From G965204755 sp965243415 (GTDB taxonomy: Bacteria; Acidobacteriota; Vicinamibacteria; Marinacidobacterales; Marinacidobacteraceae): DNA of 64,000 bases. The stretch spans positions 4,340,001 to 4,404,000 of the forward strand of contig OZ251549.1 in the NCBI GenBank assembly GCA_965243415.1. Direction: 5' to 3'. The first letter of the stretch is position 1; each line of letters begins with the position of its first letter. The notes under the pieces were generated by a model, which was given only the letters and a program-made list of their open reading frames with translations, searched no databases and was not told the origin of the DNA. A program made the position numbers and the translations under genes. This document shows positions 39,101 to 46,553 of the stretch, in pieces.

Positions 39101-39244
39101 CAGGGCGCCGATCTCGAAGAAGCCGGTGGCCACATCGAACTGTCGGGCGATGGCCGTCCACTCCTCCAGGTAGCGGAGTCCGGTCCAGCCGGCGACGCTG
39201 TTGTCGACGACGAAGAGGTCCCGGCCGCCGGCGTCAGTTGGCAT
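36116..39244 (-). CDS. PLD-domain SNF2-like DEAH helicase of a restriction/defence locus
   Basis: A 1042-residue protein. The N-terminal 200 residues form a phospholipase-D-like nuclease domain with the HxK motif in RAKFHAKAYLTHG (near residue 131) and GSSNFTEPGLTRNIELNV. The helicase core has GAFLCDGVGLGKTFVGLML (Walker A near residue 266), DAVVIDEAHHFRNVG, VFLLTATPINNRLSDF, and a C-terminal lobe with KVLIFTEFADTARYVARRL, ITTDVLSEGLNLQDATRM and LMQRIGRVDRRLDPEIE. The start is ATG at 39244; a TTG lies 9 bases upstream. CATAAT is placed 8 bases before the ATG. The methyltransferase gene follows after 2 bases, so this looks like a split type ISP-like or helicase-methylase defence system with PLD as the possible nuclease. 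Confidence 0.87.
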   Translation of the reverse strand: MPTDAGGRDLFVVDNSVAGWTGLRYLEEWTAIARQFDVATGFFEIGALLALDGKWQQLEKVRILMGSDTTERTRHLLHQAAQGRAIGELDRSIESNKDGNPFLHGVPAILEALRSGQIECRLYDRAKFHAKAYLTHGKMDIIGSQALVGSSNFTEPGLTRNIELNVQIQSAREVAQLRDWFEEHWKRARPATDAVIKTVERHVRAFSPFEIYAKALREYFRGHELTASEWDENESEMFPRLDRYQKEAYWALLKIARQHGGAFLCDGVGLGKTFVGLMLIERLILHERKRVVLFAPKAAREAVWEPHLERLLRHLGGGSDFSNLVVFNHTDLSRKGKFPDRFARVADLADAVVIDEAHHFRNVGRRGTKSVPPSRYYRLYDLLDPKIRRKTVFLLTATPINNRLSDFRHMAELFTRRKEQYFGKTLGVNKLRQHFVEVEQALLDRIGGEGVGLADRSSETMEALGGDAIFRGLVVQRSRAYAKESQRGESGQAAVFPKREPPRVAAYSVQKTYGGLLRNVEEAFERRSPLFTLPMYYPLHWYCGPNEKIDPLEENRQRQVVGLIRTNFLKRFESSVTAFELSCVRLMGKLLAFVELHSESEEEKGAAREWREEHAATIAEATSRRGEYWSEDEEREGDEDLVLPEMREEMVRLKRSEYRIPEMLRETYEDLDRVAGFLEDIQALDSSGDDKLQTLLHLLRSDDPASRKVLIFTEFADTARYVARRLEAEGVERLEQLDGSSGKNRAEVIRRFSPYYNGSSLEGLRREGQTETRILITTDVLSEGLNLQDATRMMNYDLHWNPVRLMQRIGRVDRRLDPEIERRLIEDRPEERDQRGVVRFWNFLPPEELNDLLSLYKRVTRKTLLIAATLGIEGRKLLTPEDDYEALREFNEAYEGRKSAVENMHLEFQALLREDPDLEGRLRLLPDGAFSGRRRVSGRARAVFFCYGLPALDPEGNEFTVDAGVTRWYLYDLDRSQVLEDAGEIVASIRSTRETPRRCETPEETLLGVRRKVLAHIKDTYLKRVDAPMGVEPKLRCWMELN

Positions 39245-39375
39245 CGGGCCCAATTATGTGCCGGAGGCGGCAGAAACGGGCACCGACCGGTGGAGGGCGG
39301 ACGGAATCGGTGCGGACGGCCTCACGAGCCGCGCCCCCTCCTCGCGCTCGGGTTCGCCGACCCCCCGCGCTTTCG

Positions 39376-40242
39376 TCACCGGCCCCGGGACAGCCCTCCG
39401 GCAGACTCGGCGATGGACTCTCCCCGGGCGCAGCGGCGATAGAGCCGCAGCGCGACGGAGCACCGGGCGGCCAGATAGCCGGTGAACGGCGCGTATCCCT
39501 CGGACTCGGCGCGCTGCAGGAAGCCGAGGTACTCCTCCCGGTCCGCGACGGGGACGAGGGCTTCGGGGTAGCCGCTCCGGCGCAGGATCAGGTCGGTGAG
39601 GAGGCGGGCGAGTCGGCCGTTCCCGTCGTAGAACGGGTGGATCGCCGCGAACCGCCCGTGGAATTCGGCGGCCACGGCGACCGGATGCGTCCCGCCGTCG
39701 AGACGATCCCGGACCGAGGCCAGCAGATCCCGCAGGGCTTCCCCGGTCTCTTCGGGCGGCGTGAAGACCTTCGTTCCCTCCGCGGTCTCGACCGAGTTCG
39801 GCAGGACCTTGTAGGCGCCGACGGGCCGCGCAGGCGACGGCGGCAGACCGCTCTCGGCGGCTTCGTGCTCGACGACCGGCCGCATGACAGCGCCGTGGAG
39901 GCGGAGGACGAACGCTTCGGTCAGGATCTCGTCATCCGGACCGGTGAGAGCGGCTTCCACTTCCGAGAGGGCGTCATCATGGCCGCGGATCTCCAGGACC
40001 TCCCGGAGCGGTTTGCCCGGCGGCAGGGCGCCGTCGAGCAGGTAGGCCTCGGTCTCCGCGAAGGTCAGCGCGTTGCCCTCGATGGCCGTGGAATGATGGT
40101 TGGCGGCGATTCGCAGGCGCCGCCGCACCGGATCGTAGGTATCGCTGGACAGGGGCGGGAGGTTCTCGAACTCGCGCATCCGTTCGTCCAGCGCGGCGAG
40201 GGACTGCCGCGCGGCGGCGGCGTGCGAGTCAGGCGAAGGCAT
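39376..40242 (-). CDS. Fic family protein (AMP-transferase type)
   Basis: A 288-residue Fic protein with the complete active-site motif HPFYDGNGRLAR in AEFHGRFAAIHPFYDGNGRL. This is the canonical HPFx[DE]GNGRxxR that transfers AMP or another nucleotide to target hydroxyls. An N-terminal inhibitory helix motif (S)TAIEGN fits the [ST]xxxE[GN] pattern, so it should be autoinhibited (class II). A region PVGAYKVLPNSV forms the flap that docks targets. It is upstream on the same strand as the helicase and methyltransferase genes, separated by about 130 bases; a link with that locus is possible but unproven. Confidence 0.92.
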   Translation of the reverse strand: MPSPDSHAAAARQSLAALDERMREFENLPPLSSDTYDPVRRRLRIAANHHSTAIEGNALTFAETEAYLLDGALPPGKPLREVLEIRGHDDALSEVEAALTGPDDEILTEAFVLRLHGAVMRPVVEHEAAESGLPPSPARPVGAYKVLPNSVETAEGTKVFTPPEETGEALRDLLASVRDRLDGGTHPVAVAAEFHGRFAAIHPFYDGNGRLARLLTDLILRRSGYPEALVPVADREEYLGFLQRAESEGYAPFTGYLAARCSVALRLYRRCARGESIAESAGGLSRGR

Positions 40243-40290
40243 GCCGGTCCGGCTCGGCCGAGTCCGAGGGACGCGCGGCGCGTCGCCGGT

Positions 40291-40662
40291 TCAGCGGTTC
40301 AACTCCAGGACGATGACTTCGATGGGGTCTTCGCCGCGGTTCACATCGCCGTGGAGTTCGCCCGGGGGGTCGGCGTCGAGCCAGTAGGCGTTGCCGGACT
40401 CCCATTCCATCGCCTTCTCCTCGCCGGACTCGGTGACGACATGGAGGGTGCCGCCCTTCAGGGCCACGATGGCGCGGCCGTTCTCGTGGCGGTGCATGGA
40501 GAGGGGCTGGTCCGGGAGGATGATCGTCTTCCAGACGCGCAGGTGTTCGTTCTCGAACTGGGGGATGCGGCGGGTGCGCTGTTCCTGGGCGGGGGCGCGG
40601 GCGCCGAGGGCGAGGCCGAGCAGCAGCCCGACGGACAGCATGAGAAGCAGGCGAAGCAGCAT
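40291..40662 (-). CDS. Secreted small cupin-domain protein
   Basis: A 123-residue protein beginning at ATG 40662 with a signal peptide (LLRLLLMLSVGLLLGLALGA...PAQ). The remainder is a single cupin barrel: PLSMHRHENGRAIVALKGG with histidines as likely metal ligands, and GELHGDVNRGEDPIEVIVLE as the second half. Secreted mini-cupins of this kind are common in Acidobacteriota and Proteobacteria, without known function. It is divergent from the FAH-family gene. Confidence 0.75.
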   Translation of the reverse strand: MLLRLLLMLSVGLLLGLALGARAPAQEQRTRRIPQFENEHLRVWKTIILPDQPLSMHRHENGRAIVALKGGTLHVVTESGEEKAMEWESGNAYWLDADPPGELHGDVNRGEDPIEVIVLELNR

Positions 40663-40878
40663 GGGGGGTTCCTCCGGGGGTCCTTCGTCCGGCCCCGGGA
40701 TCGCCGGGCGGCGGGATGACGAAGACGGGACGATGGGGAGCAGGGCGGCCCGCGCCGCGGATTCGCGCCGGCGCCGGGCGCCGAGGTTCGACGCGGGAGG
40801 GCGGCCGGGTCGCCGGACGCAAACGAAAGGCGGGCTCGGGCCGGGGCTGTCGGATAGGCTAGACGAGGCGAGGACGAG

Positions 40879-42030
40879 ATGGCGGAGAACACCCTGACGA
40901 AGACGGAAGACGGCTCCCGGCGGCGCCGCTCCGCCACCCGCGGCCCGGCGCGGTTTCCGGCGGCCGGCAGCGGCCCGGCGCGGCTCGCAACGCTCACCCT
41001 GGCTCTCCCGGCGGTGCTCGCGGTCGGGTGCGGCGGGGGCGGCGGCGCGGCGGTCCCGGTTTCGGCGGAGCCGGGGACGCCCTGGAAGGTCGGCACCTAT
41101 CGCTCCTCCGATTCCGGGGACGGGGCGCCGCGTCCGGCCATCGTCGTCGAAGAGGAGATCCTCGATCTCGCGGCTGCCGAGGCGCTCTTCCTCAGCGAGA
41201 CCGGCGGCGGGTCGGGGCCGGTTCTCGAAGACGACCTGCTGGAGATCATCGCCGCCGGAGCGCCGGCGAAGGCGCGGCTCCACCAGATCGCGAACCACTT
41301 CGGCGGGCGGGTCTCCGGACTGCGGTTCCGGGTGGAGCCGCACCGGTTGACGGCGCCGCTGCTCTATCCGGCGAACCTCTTGGCAGCGGCGGCGAACTAC
41401 CGGATGCATGCCGAGGAGATGGAAGTGGCCCGCGACATAGATCCCGACCGGGACGCGCCCTACCTGTTCGCCAAGTCGGCGCGTTCCTCGATCATCGGCA
41501 CCGGCGAGGAATACCGGATTCCGCCGGGGCGCGACCGGATCGACTGGGAAGGGGAACTGGGCGTGGTCCTCGGGGCGCCGACGCTGCGGGTTTCCCCCGA
41601 AGACGCGCTCGACCGGGTCTTCGGCTACACGGTCGTCTTCGATGTGAGCGACCGCGGCGGCCGGTTCCGGGAGAATCCGATGCTCCCCGGCCCGGACTGG
41701 TTCTCCGGGAAGAGCGGCGACCGGGCGGCGCCGATGGGGCCGTTCATCACGCCGCGTGAGTTCCTGCCGGACCCGCAGGCGCTCTCGCTGGTCACCCGGG
41801 TGGACGACCGGGTGGTGCAGGACGGCTCCACCGCGGACATGATCTGGACGGTGCGGCACCTGGTGGCCTACGCCAGTTCCATCATGACGCTCCACCCCGG
41901 CGATGTGATCGCCACCGGGACTCCCGACGGCGTCGGTTCGGCGCGGGAGCCGCCGGAGTTCCTGGAATCCGGGCAGACGGTGTCCATCGAGATCGAAGGC
42001 ATCGGCACGCTGTCCACCCCGATCCGCTGA
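40879..42030 (+). CDS. Fumarylacetoacetate hydrolase-family protein with lipoprotein-like signal
   Basis: A 383-residue protein of the FAH superfamily. The core has NYRMHAEEM, PYLFAKSARSSIIGTGEEY, DWEGELGVVLG with the acidic metal ligands, FGYTVVFDVSDRGGRFR, KSGDRAAPMGPFITPREF and PGDVIATGTPDGVG, all typical of 2-hydroxyhepta-2,4-diene-1,7-dioate isomerase-like enzymes. The ATG at 40879 adds about 60 residues with RLATLTLALPAVLAVGCGGG, a lipobox-like export signal, which is odd for a family that is normally cytoplasmic. TGATG couples it to the M14 peptidase gene. The substrate is unknown. Confidence 0.83.
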   Translation: MAENTLTKTEDGSRRRRSATRGPARFPAAGSGPARLATLTLALPAVLAVGCGGGGGAAVPVSAEPGTPWKVGTYRSSDSGDGAPRPAIVVEEEILDLAAAEALFLSETGGGSGPVLEDDLLEIIAAGAPAKARLHQIANHFGGRVSGLRFRVEPHRLTAPLLYPANLLAAAANYRMHAEEMEVARDIDPDRDAPYLFAKSARSSIIGTGEEYRIPPGRDRIDWEGELGVVLGAPTLRVSPEDALDRVFGYTVVFDVSDRGGRFRENPMLPGPDWFSGKSGDRAAPMGPFITPREFLPDPQALSLVTRVDDRVVQDGSTADMIWTVRHLVAYASSIMTLHPGDVIATGTPDGVGSAREPPEFLESGQTVSIEIEGIGTLSTPIR

Positions 42031-43868
42031 TGACGACGACGATGACGATGAGGACGATGATGATGACGACGACGCGACTCTGCCGGGCGATCGTTCCGGC
42101 GCTCCTTTCGACCCTCCTCGCTGCGCCGGCCTTCGCGCAGGAAGGAGCGGCGATGGCGGCCATACCCGCCGACCTGGACTTCGACTTCGGGAGATGGCCG
42201 TACCCGCTCTACGCCGAGGTGTCGGAGCGGATGGAAGAGTTGGCGGCGGAACACCCCCGGCTCGCCCGGGTGCGGGTCATCGGCGAGAGCGGCGCGGGGC
42301 AGCCGCTGCGGGTGCTCGAGATCACGAATGCGGACACCGGCCCCGGGGACTCGAAACCGGGCCTCTGGCTCGACGGGAACATCCACGCCCGCGAAGTCAC
42401 CGGGCGGCCGATGCTGATGTACTTCGCCGAGGCGGCGCTCGCGAGTTACGGGAAGCACCCCATCGCCACCGAGATGCTGGACACCCGCGTCTTCTATGTG
42501 ATGCCGGTGTTCGATGTGGACGCCGGCGAAGCGGCGCTGACCCGGCATCCGGCCTGGCCCGGACACCGCCCGGAGCAGCACGCCGGGCGGGACCTCGACG
42601 GCGACGGATACCTCACGCAGATGCGGATCCCCGATCCGGAGGGCGGCTTCTATCCCAGTCCGCGCGACCCGCGGTTGATGCTGCGCGTCCGCGACCGCAG
42701 CGGCGGCCGATGGAACTTCGTGCCGACGACCCTCGAGGAACCGGAGTCGTTCACCGAGGACCTGGCGCCTCCCGAACGGCGGTACCGGGTGCTCACCGAA
42801 GGAGCGCCGCTCGAAGCGCCGGTGACGGACGAACGCGAAGAGACGAACTTCAACCGCAACTGGTCGGCGGAATGGCAGCGGGGCGAGCCCGGCGCCGGCC
42901 CGTATCCGTTCTTCCTGCCCGAGGTGCGGGCGGTGGCGGAGTTCATCACGACGCACCCCAACATCTTCTTCACCTACACCATCCATTCCGGCGGCGGGGC
43001 GCGGAACTACATCGTCCGCCCGCCGATGAGCCATCCGTTCGAGTATATGCCGCCGGAGGACAACGACTTCTATACCAGGGTGGGCGGGATCTGGTCGGCG
43101 CTCAGCAACGGCGGCGTGATGAACAACAACTACTACGCCCAGGAAGTGAAGGCCGGACGGTACGGCGAGACGATGCACGGCTTCTCGAACGACTGGGCCT
43201 ACATGCAGGTCGGCATCCACAGCCTCCTGCCGGAGATCGCCGGCGCCGGTCGGGACTACGACCGGGACGGGTATGTGACCCAGTACGAGATCCTGCGCTG
43301 GAACGACGAGGAACACGGCGGGCGGTACTTCGCCGACTGGACGCCGTTCGAGCATCCGGAACTGGGGACCGTCGAGATCGGCGGGTATCGCGGGCTGCCG
43401 CAGGGAGTGGACGACCGGCTGCGCGCGGAGTGCGAGATCCACTACCGGTACCTGATGCACATCGCCGGCCTGTCGCCGCTGCTGCGCGTCGAGGAACTGC
43501 GTTCGGAGCCGCTCCCGGACGGGGAGCACCGCGTGACGGCGACGCTGCGGAACCACGGGTGGCTCTCGACCTATGTGACCCGGAAGGCGCTGGAGATCCG
43601 GCTCGACTATCCGATCCTGGCGCGGATCCGCGTGGAAGGCGGCGAAGTGGTCGAAGGCGGCCCGGTGCAGGACGCCGGGCACATCCTCGGGCAGTTGGCC
43701 TACTACCGGAGATGGGGCTCCGGCGCCGACGAATCGCGGAAGACGGTTTCCTGGGTGGTGCGCGGCGCCGGGCCGATGGAGGTGACCGTCTCCGCGCAGG
43801 CGCGGCGCGCCGGGCGGGCCGAGCGGACGATCACCGTCGGCGGCGACCCCGGAGGGTCGGCGCGCTGA
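42030..43868 (+). CDS. Secreted M14 zinc carboxypeptidase
   Basis: A 612-residue secreted metallopeptidase. After a Met/Thr-rich start and a signal peptide (IVPALLSTLLAAPAFA), the zinc motif is LDGNIHAREVTGRPM, followed by NFNRNWSAEW, TYTIHSGGGARNYI with the third zinc His, and NDWAYMQVGIHSLLPEI with the catalytic Glu region. A C-terminal beta-rich domain of about 120 residues (RVTATLRNHGWLSTYVTRKA) follows. The start ATG uses the last base of the FAH stop codon. The first 42 bases are nearly all ATG/ACG codons with several in-frame ATGs, so the exact start is uncertain. Confidence 0.88.
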   Translation: MTTTMTMRTMMMTTTRLCRAIVPALLSTLLAAPAFAQEGAAMAAIPADLDFDFGRWPYPLYAEVSERMEELAAEHPRLARVRVIGESGAGQPLRVLEITNADTGPGDSKPGLWLDGNIHAREVTGRPMLMYFAEAALASYGKHPIATEMLDTRVFYVMPVFDVDAGEAALTRHPAWPGHRPEQHAGRDLDGDGYLTQMRIPDPEGGFYPSPRDPRLMLRVRDRSGGRWNFVPTTLEEPESFTEDLAPPERRYRVLTEGAPLEAPVTDEREETNFNRNWSAEWQRGEPGAGPYPFFLPEVRAVAEFITTHPNIFFTYTIHSGGGARNYIVRPPMSHPFEYMPPEDNDFYTRVGGIWSALSNGGVMNNNYYAQEVKAGRYGETMHGFSNDWAYMQVGIHSLLPEIAGAGRDYDRDGYVTQYEILRWNDEEHGGRYFADWTPFEHPELGTVEIGGYRGLPQGVDDRLRAECEIHYRYLMHIAGLSPLLRVEELRSEPLPDGEHRVTATLRNHGWLSTYVTRKALEIRLDYPILARIRVEGGEVVEGGPVQDAGHILGQLAYYRRWGSGADESRKTVSWVVRGAGPMEVTVSAQARRAGRAERTITVGGDPGGSAR

Positions 43869-44001
43869 CCCCGGGGCAGCGCCTACCCGGCCCGAGCATA
43901 CGGCGGCGCTCTTCGTTCCCCTTTTTCCCGATCCACCCCGAGACGCGAGGGGGGCCTTCGGACGCCTTCGCCGAGCGGGAAGTTCCCCAAGGAATCGCAC
44001 G

Positions 44002-44514
44002 ATGAAACAGATCCTTCTTCTCGGTTTCGCCCTCTCCCTCGGCGGTATCGGCGCCGCTTCCCCCGGCCACGCGCCGGAACCGCCGCAGCGGCCGAGTGCG
44101 CTCGGCGTGGACGCGACGCTCGTCTTCCTCTACTACGAGGACCCGGAGCGGGCGCAGCAGTTCTACGGGGAAGTGCTCGGCCTGGAGTTGGTCGTGGAAC
44201 AGGCGTTCACGCACATCTACCAGATCTCGCCCACTTCCTTCGTCGGCCTGGTGGACGAGGAGCGGGGAATGCACCGGGCGTCGGAAGCGAAGGCGGTGAC
44301 GCTCTCGTTCATCACCGACGAAGTGGACGAATGGTACGAATACCTGGTCGGCAAAGGCGTCCCCATGCGCGGTCCGGTGCGGGACTCGGCGAACCACCCG
44401 ACGCGCAACTTCGTCGCCTACGACCCGGAGGGCTACTACCTGGAGTTCGAGACCTTCCTCGACGACGAAGAGAACACGCTCCTCCTCGAAGCCCTCCGCC
44501 GCGCCGGCCGCTGA
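44002..44514 (+). CDS. Secreted VOC/glyoxalase-fold protein
   Basis: A 170-residue protein with a signal peptide (KQILLLGFALSLGGIGAASPGHA) and one vicinal-oxygen-chelate domain: VFLYYEDPERAQQFYGEVLG is the classic first half, ...DEVDEWYEYLVGKGVPM the middle and YDPEGYYLEFETFLD the second half. VOC proteins are usually cytoplasmic; export suggests a periplasmic binding or lyase role. AAGGAA is placed 8 bases before the ATG. It follows the M14 gene by 133 bases on the same strand. Confidence 0.82.
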   Translation: MKQILLLGFALSLGGIGAASPGHAPEPPQRPSALGVDATLVFLYYEDPERAQQFYGEVLGLELVVEQAFTHIYQISPTSFVGLVDEERGMHRASEAKAVTLSFITDEVDEWYEYLVGKGVPMRGPVRDSANHPTRNFVAYDPEGYYLEFETFLDDEENTLLLEALRRAGR

Positions 44515-44550
44515 CGCCGGCGACGCGTCCGCCCGACCGGGAACGCCCGG

Positions 44551-45480
44551 TCAGGTGAGCGGGGTCGGAGGTGCGCCGGGGCCGGTTCCGGCGTCCGCCA
44601 TGATGAGGAGGAACAGCAGGAACAGGTGGAGGAGGGAATAGCGGTAGAGGCGCGCGGTGGCCGGGCGGGCGCGGTTTCGCAGGGCGGCCAGCGCCAGGGC
44701 GATGAAACCCGCTCCCAGGACGACCGAACCGACCAGGTAGATGACGCCGACCCGGTTCGTGCTGAAGTAGAACAGCGTCGTGAGCGCCAGCATCACCACG
44801 GTGTAACCCAGGATCTGCCGCCGGGCGGCTTCGTCGCCGCGGACCACCGGCAGCATGGGGATGCCGGCGCGGGCGTAGTCGTCGCGGATCAGGATGGCGA
44901 GCGCCCAGAAGTGCGGCGGCGTCCAGAAGAAGACGATGGCGAAGAGACCGAAGGCGTCGAGCGCCAGCGTTCCCGAGATGGCCGCGTAGCCCACGAGCGG
45001 CAGCATCGCGCCGGCGGCGCCGCCGATGACGATGTTCTGGACGGTCGAGCGCTTGAGGATCGCCGTGTAGAGACCCACATAGAGCACCGTCCCGCCCATC
45101 GCCAGGCACGCGGCCAACAGGTTCGCACCGAGGGTGAGCACGGCGAAGGCGGCGGCGTTCAGGGCCAGGCCGTAGATCAGGGCGGCGCGGGGCGTCACGC
45201 GGCCGCCGGCCACCGGACGCTCGCTGGTCCGGGACATCGAGCGGTCGAGTTCCGCCTCGTACCACATGTTCAGTGCGCTGGCGCCGCCGCAGGCGAGGGC
45301 GCTGCCGAGGACGATCCAGAGGGTCAGGGCGGCGGACGGGAAGGCGCCCGCCGCGAGCACGGCGCCCCCGTAGGCGGTCACGAGGAGCAGCGACATCACG
45401 CGCGGCTTGGTGAGCGTCAGGTAGTCGCGCACCGTCGCGGCGAGGCCGGCGCGGCGACTCGGGGCGGCGTCGGTCATCAT
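44551..45480 (-). CDS. ctaB: Protoheme IX farnesyltransferase (heme O synthase)
   Basis: A 309-residue UbiA-family prenyltransferase that attaches farnesyl to heme B in the inner membrane, producing heme O for cytochrome oxidase. Signatures are YLTLTKPRVMSLLLVTAYGG, SALNMWYEAELDRSMSRTSE with the first Asp-rich motif, RPVAGGRVTP, and WTPPHFWALAILIRDDYARA with the second Asp motif. About eight hydrophobic segments are present. No cytochrome oxidase or heme A synthase gene lies in the window beside it. It is convergent with the VOC gene. Confidence 0.93.
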   Translation of the reverse strand: MMTDAAPSRRAGLAATVRDYLTLTKPRVMSLLLVTAYGGAVLAAGAFPSAALTLWIVLGSALACGGASALNMWYEAELDRSMSRTSERPVAGGRVTPRAALIYGLALNAAAFAVLTLGANLLAACLAMGGTVLYVGLYTAILKRSTVQNIVIGGAAGAMLPLVGYAAISGTLALDAFGLFAIVFFWTPPHFWALAILIRDDYARAGIPMLPVVRGDEAARRQILGYTVVMLALTTLFYFSTNRVGVIYLVGSVVLGAGFIALALAALRNRARPATARLYRYSLLHLFLLFLLIMADAGTGPGAPPTPLT

Positions 45481-45652
45481 CGGCGGGCGTTCGGTCGGGA
45501 GGACGGGAGGAGCGGCGGTCGGGAGGGTTGGGGAGTCGTCCGGGTGGGATGGCGAGTTCGGGGCGAGGGGTCGGGTGGAGCGGGCGGGGAGAGTACGCGT
45601 TTTCGCGCCGGCTGTCGGTGGAGTCGTTCGTGCCGCCCCGGCGCGGCCGGAC

Positions 45653-46522
45653 TCACTCCTGTCCGTCGCCGGCGGCTTCCCGCGTCGCGCACAGGTCGCT
45701 CCGCTCGACCCCCAGCGCTTCGGCGAGGCGTCGGACCGTCCCGTCGGTCGGCGCCATCCCGTGGCCGCGTTCGTACCAGCGGTTCTCGATCCCGGAGATC
45801 TCGACCGCCGGGACGCCGCTCTGCTCCGCGAGCGCCTTCTGGGTCAGCCGCCGCTCCTTCCGGAGGCGGCGCAGGTTCTCGCCCAGGGCGCCGAATCGCC
45901 GGATCACCGTGGCGCGAACGGCCCGGTCGTCCACCCGCAGTTGGAGGCGGATCCCCCAGTTCCGCCCGTCGCCGCCGCCCACGACCTCGGCCCGGACCAG
46001 CGTCACCGAGCCGCGCGCTTCCCCTGCCCCACCCCCTGCCCCACCCCCTGCCCCACCCCCTGCCCCACCCCCTGCCCCACCCCCTGCCCCACCCCCTGCC
46101 CCACCCCCATCCCCATCCCCATCCCCATCCCCTGCCCCGTCCATGACCGGCGCGACTTCGGCGGCGACTCCCCGGGGGAGCCAGCCGACCGGGGCCCCGT
46201 CGAGATGGATGCGGACGGCGTTCCGGTCGTGCGGGTTGTCCGCCTCCCGACGGAGCGAGAAATCGCCGCCGCCCCGGCGCGCCGCGCGCCCGATGATCCG
46301 CTGCCCGTCGCCGCGGGTGACCCCGACCACCTTCGTCCACCGGAGCCGCCCCGGCCCGTCCGCCGGTCCGGGCGTCGGAGCCGCTCGGGGGGGCGTCACC
46401 CGGAGCGGGAGACGCGGCGCCGAGGAACGCTCGGCGGCGGTGTGGTGCCGGTAGGACACGACGGCGAACACCACGACCACGGACAACCCGGCCAGGAACA
46501 GCGCCGCGAAGAACCACCCCAT
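45653..46522 (-). CDS. Membrane-anchored HIRAN-domain protein with repeat linker and XRE-type HTH
   Basis: A 289-residue protein of unusual architecture. From ATG 46522 there is an N-terminal helix (WFFAALFLAGLSVVVVFAVV), a HIRAN domain at about residues 50-120 (ADNPHDRNAVRIHLDGAPVG, WLPRGVAAEVAPVMDG), a low-complexity linker of GDGD and GGGA repeats (residues 130-170), a short conserved strand region (LVRAEVVGGGDGRNWGIRLQ), and a C-terminal Cro/C1-type helix-turn-helix (NLRRLRKERRLTQKALAEQS, GVPAVEISGIENRWYERG). HIRAN domains bind DNA ends or stalled forks. A membrane-tethered combination with HTH is not one I recognise. Confidence 0.75.
   Translation of the reverse strand: MGWFFAALFLAGLSVVVVFAVVSYRHHTAAERSSAPRLPLRVTPPRAAPTPGPADGPGRLRWTKVVGVTRGDGQRIIGRAARRGGGDFSLRREADNPHDRNAVRIHLDGAPVGWLPRGVAAEVAPVMDGAGDGDGDGDGGGAGGGAGGGAGGGAGGGAGGGAGGGAGEARGSVTLVRAEVVGGGDGRNWGIRLQLRVDDRAVRATVIRRFGALGENLRRLRKERRLTQKALAEQSGVPAVEISGIENRWYERGHGMAPTDGTVRRLAEALGVERSDLCATREAAGDGQE
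46021..46128. repeat. In-frame minisatellite: seven 12-base units plus four 6-base units
   Basis: Seven perfect copies of CCCCTGCCCCAC (46021-46104) are followed by four copies of CCCCAT (46105-46128). On the coding minus strand they encode GlyAspGlyAsp and GlyGlyGlyAla-type linker. Both units are multiples of three, so copy-number change alters linker length without breaking the frame. Confidence 0.92.
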
Positions 46523-46553
46523 CGCGGTCTCCCTGACTTCGCCTTCCCCGGCG

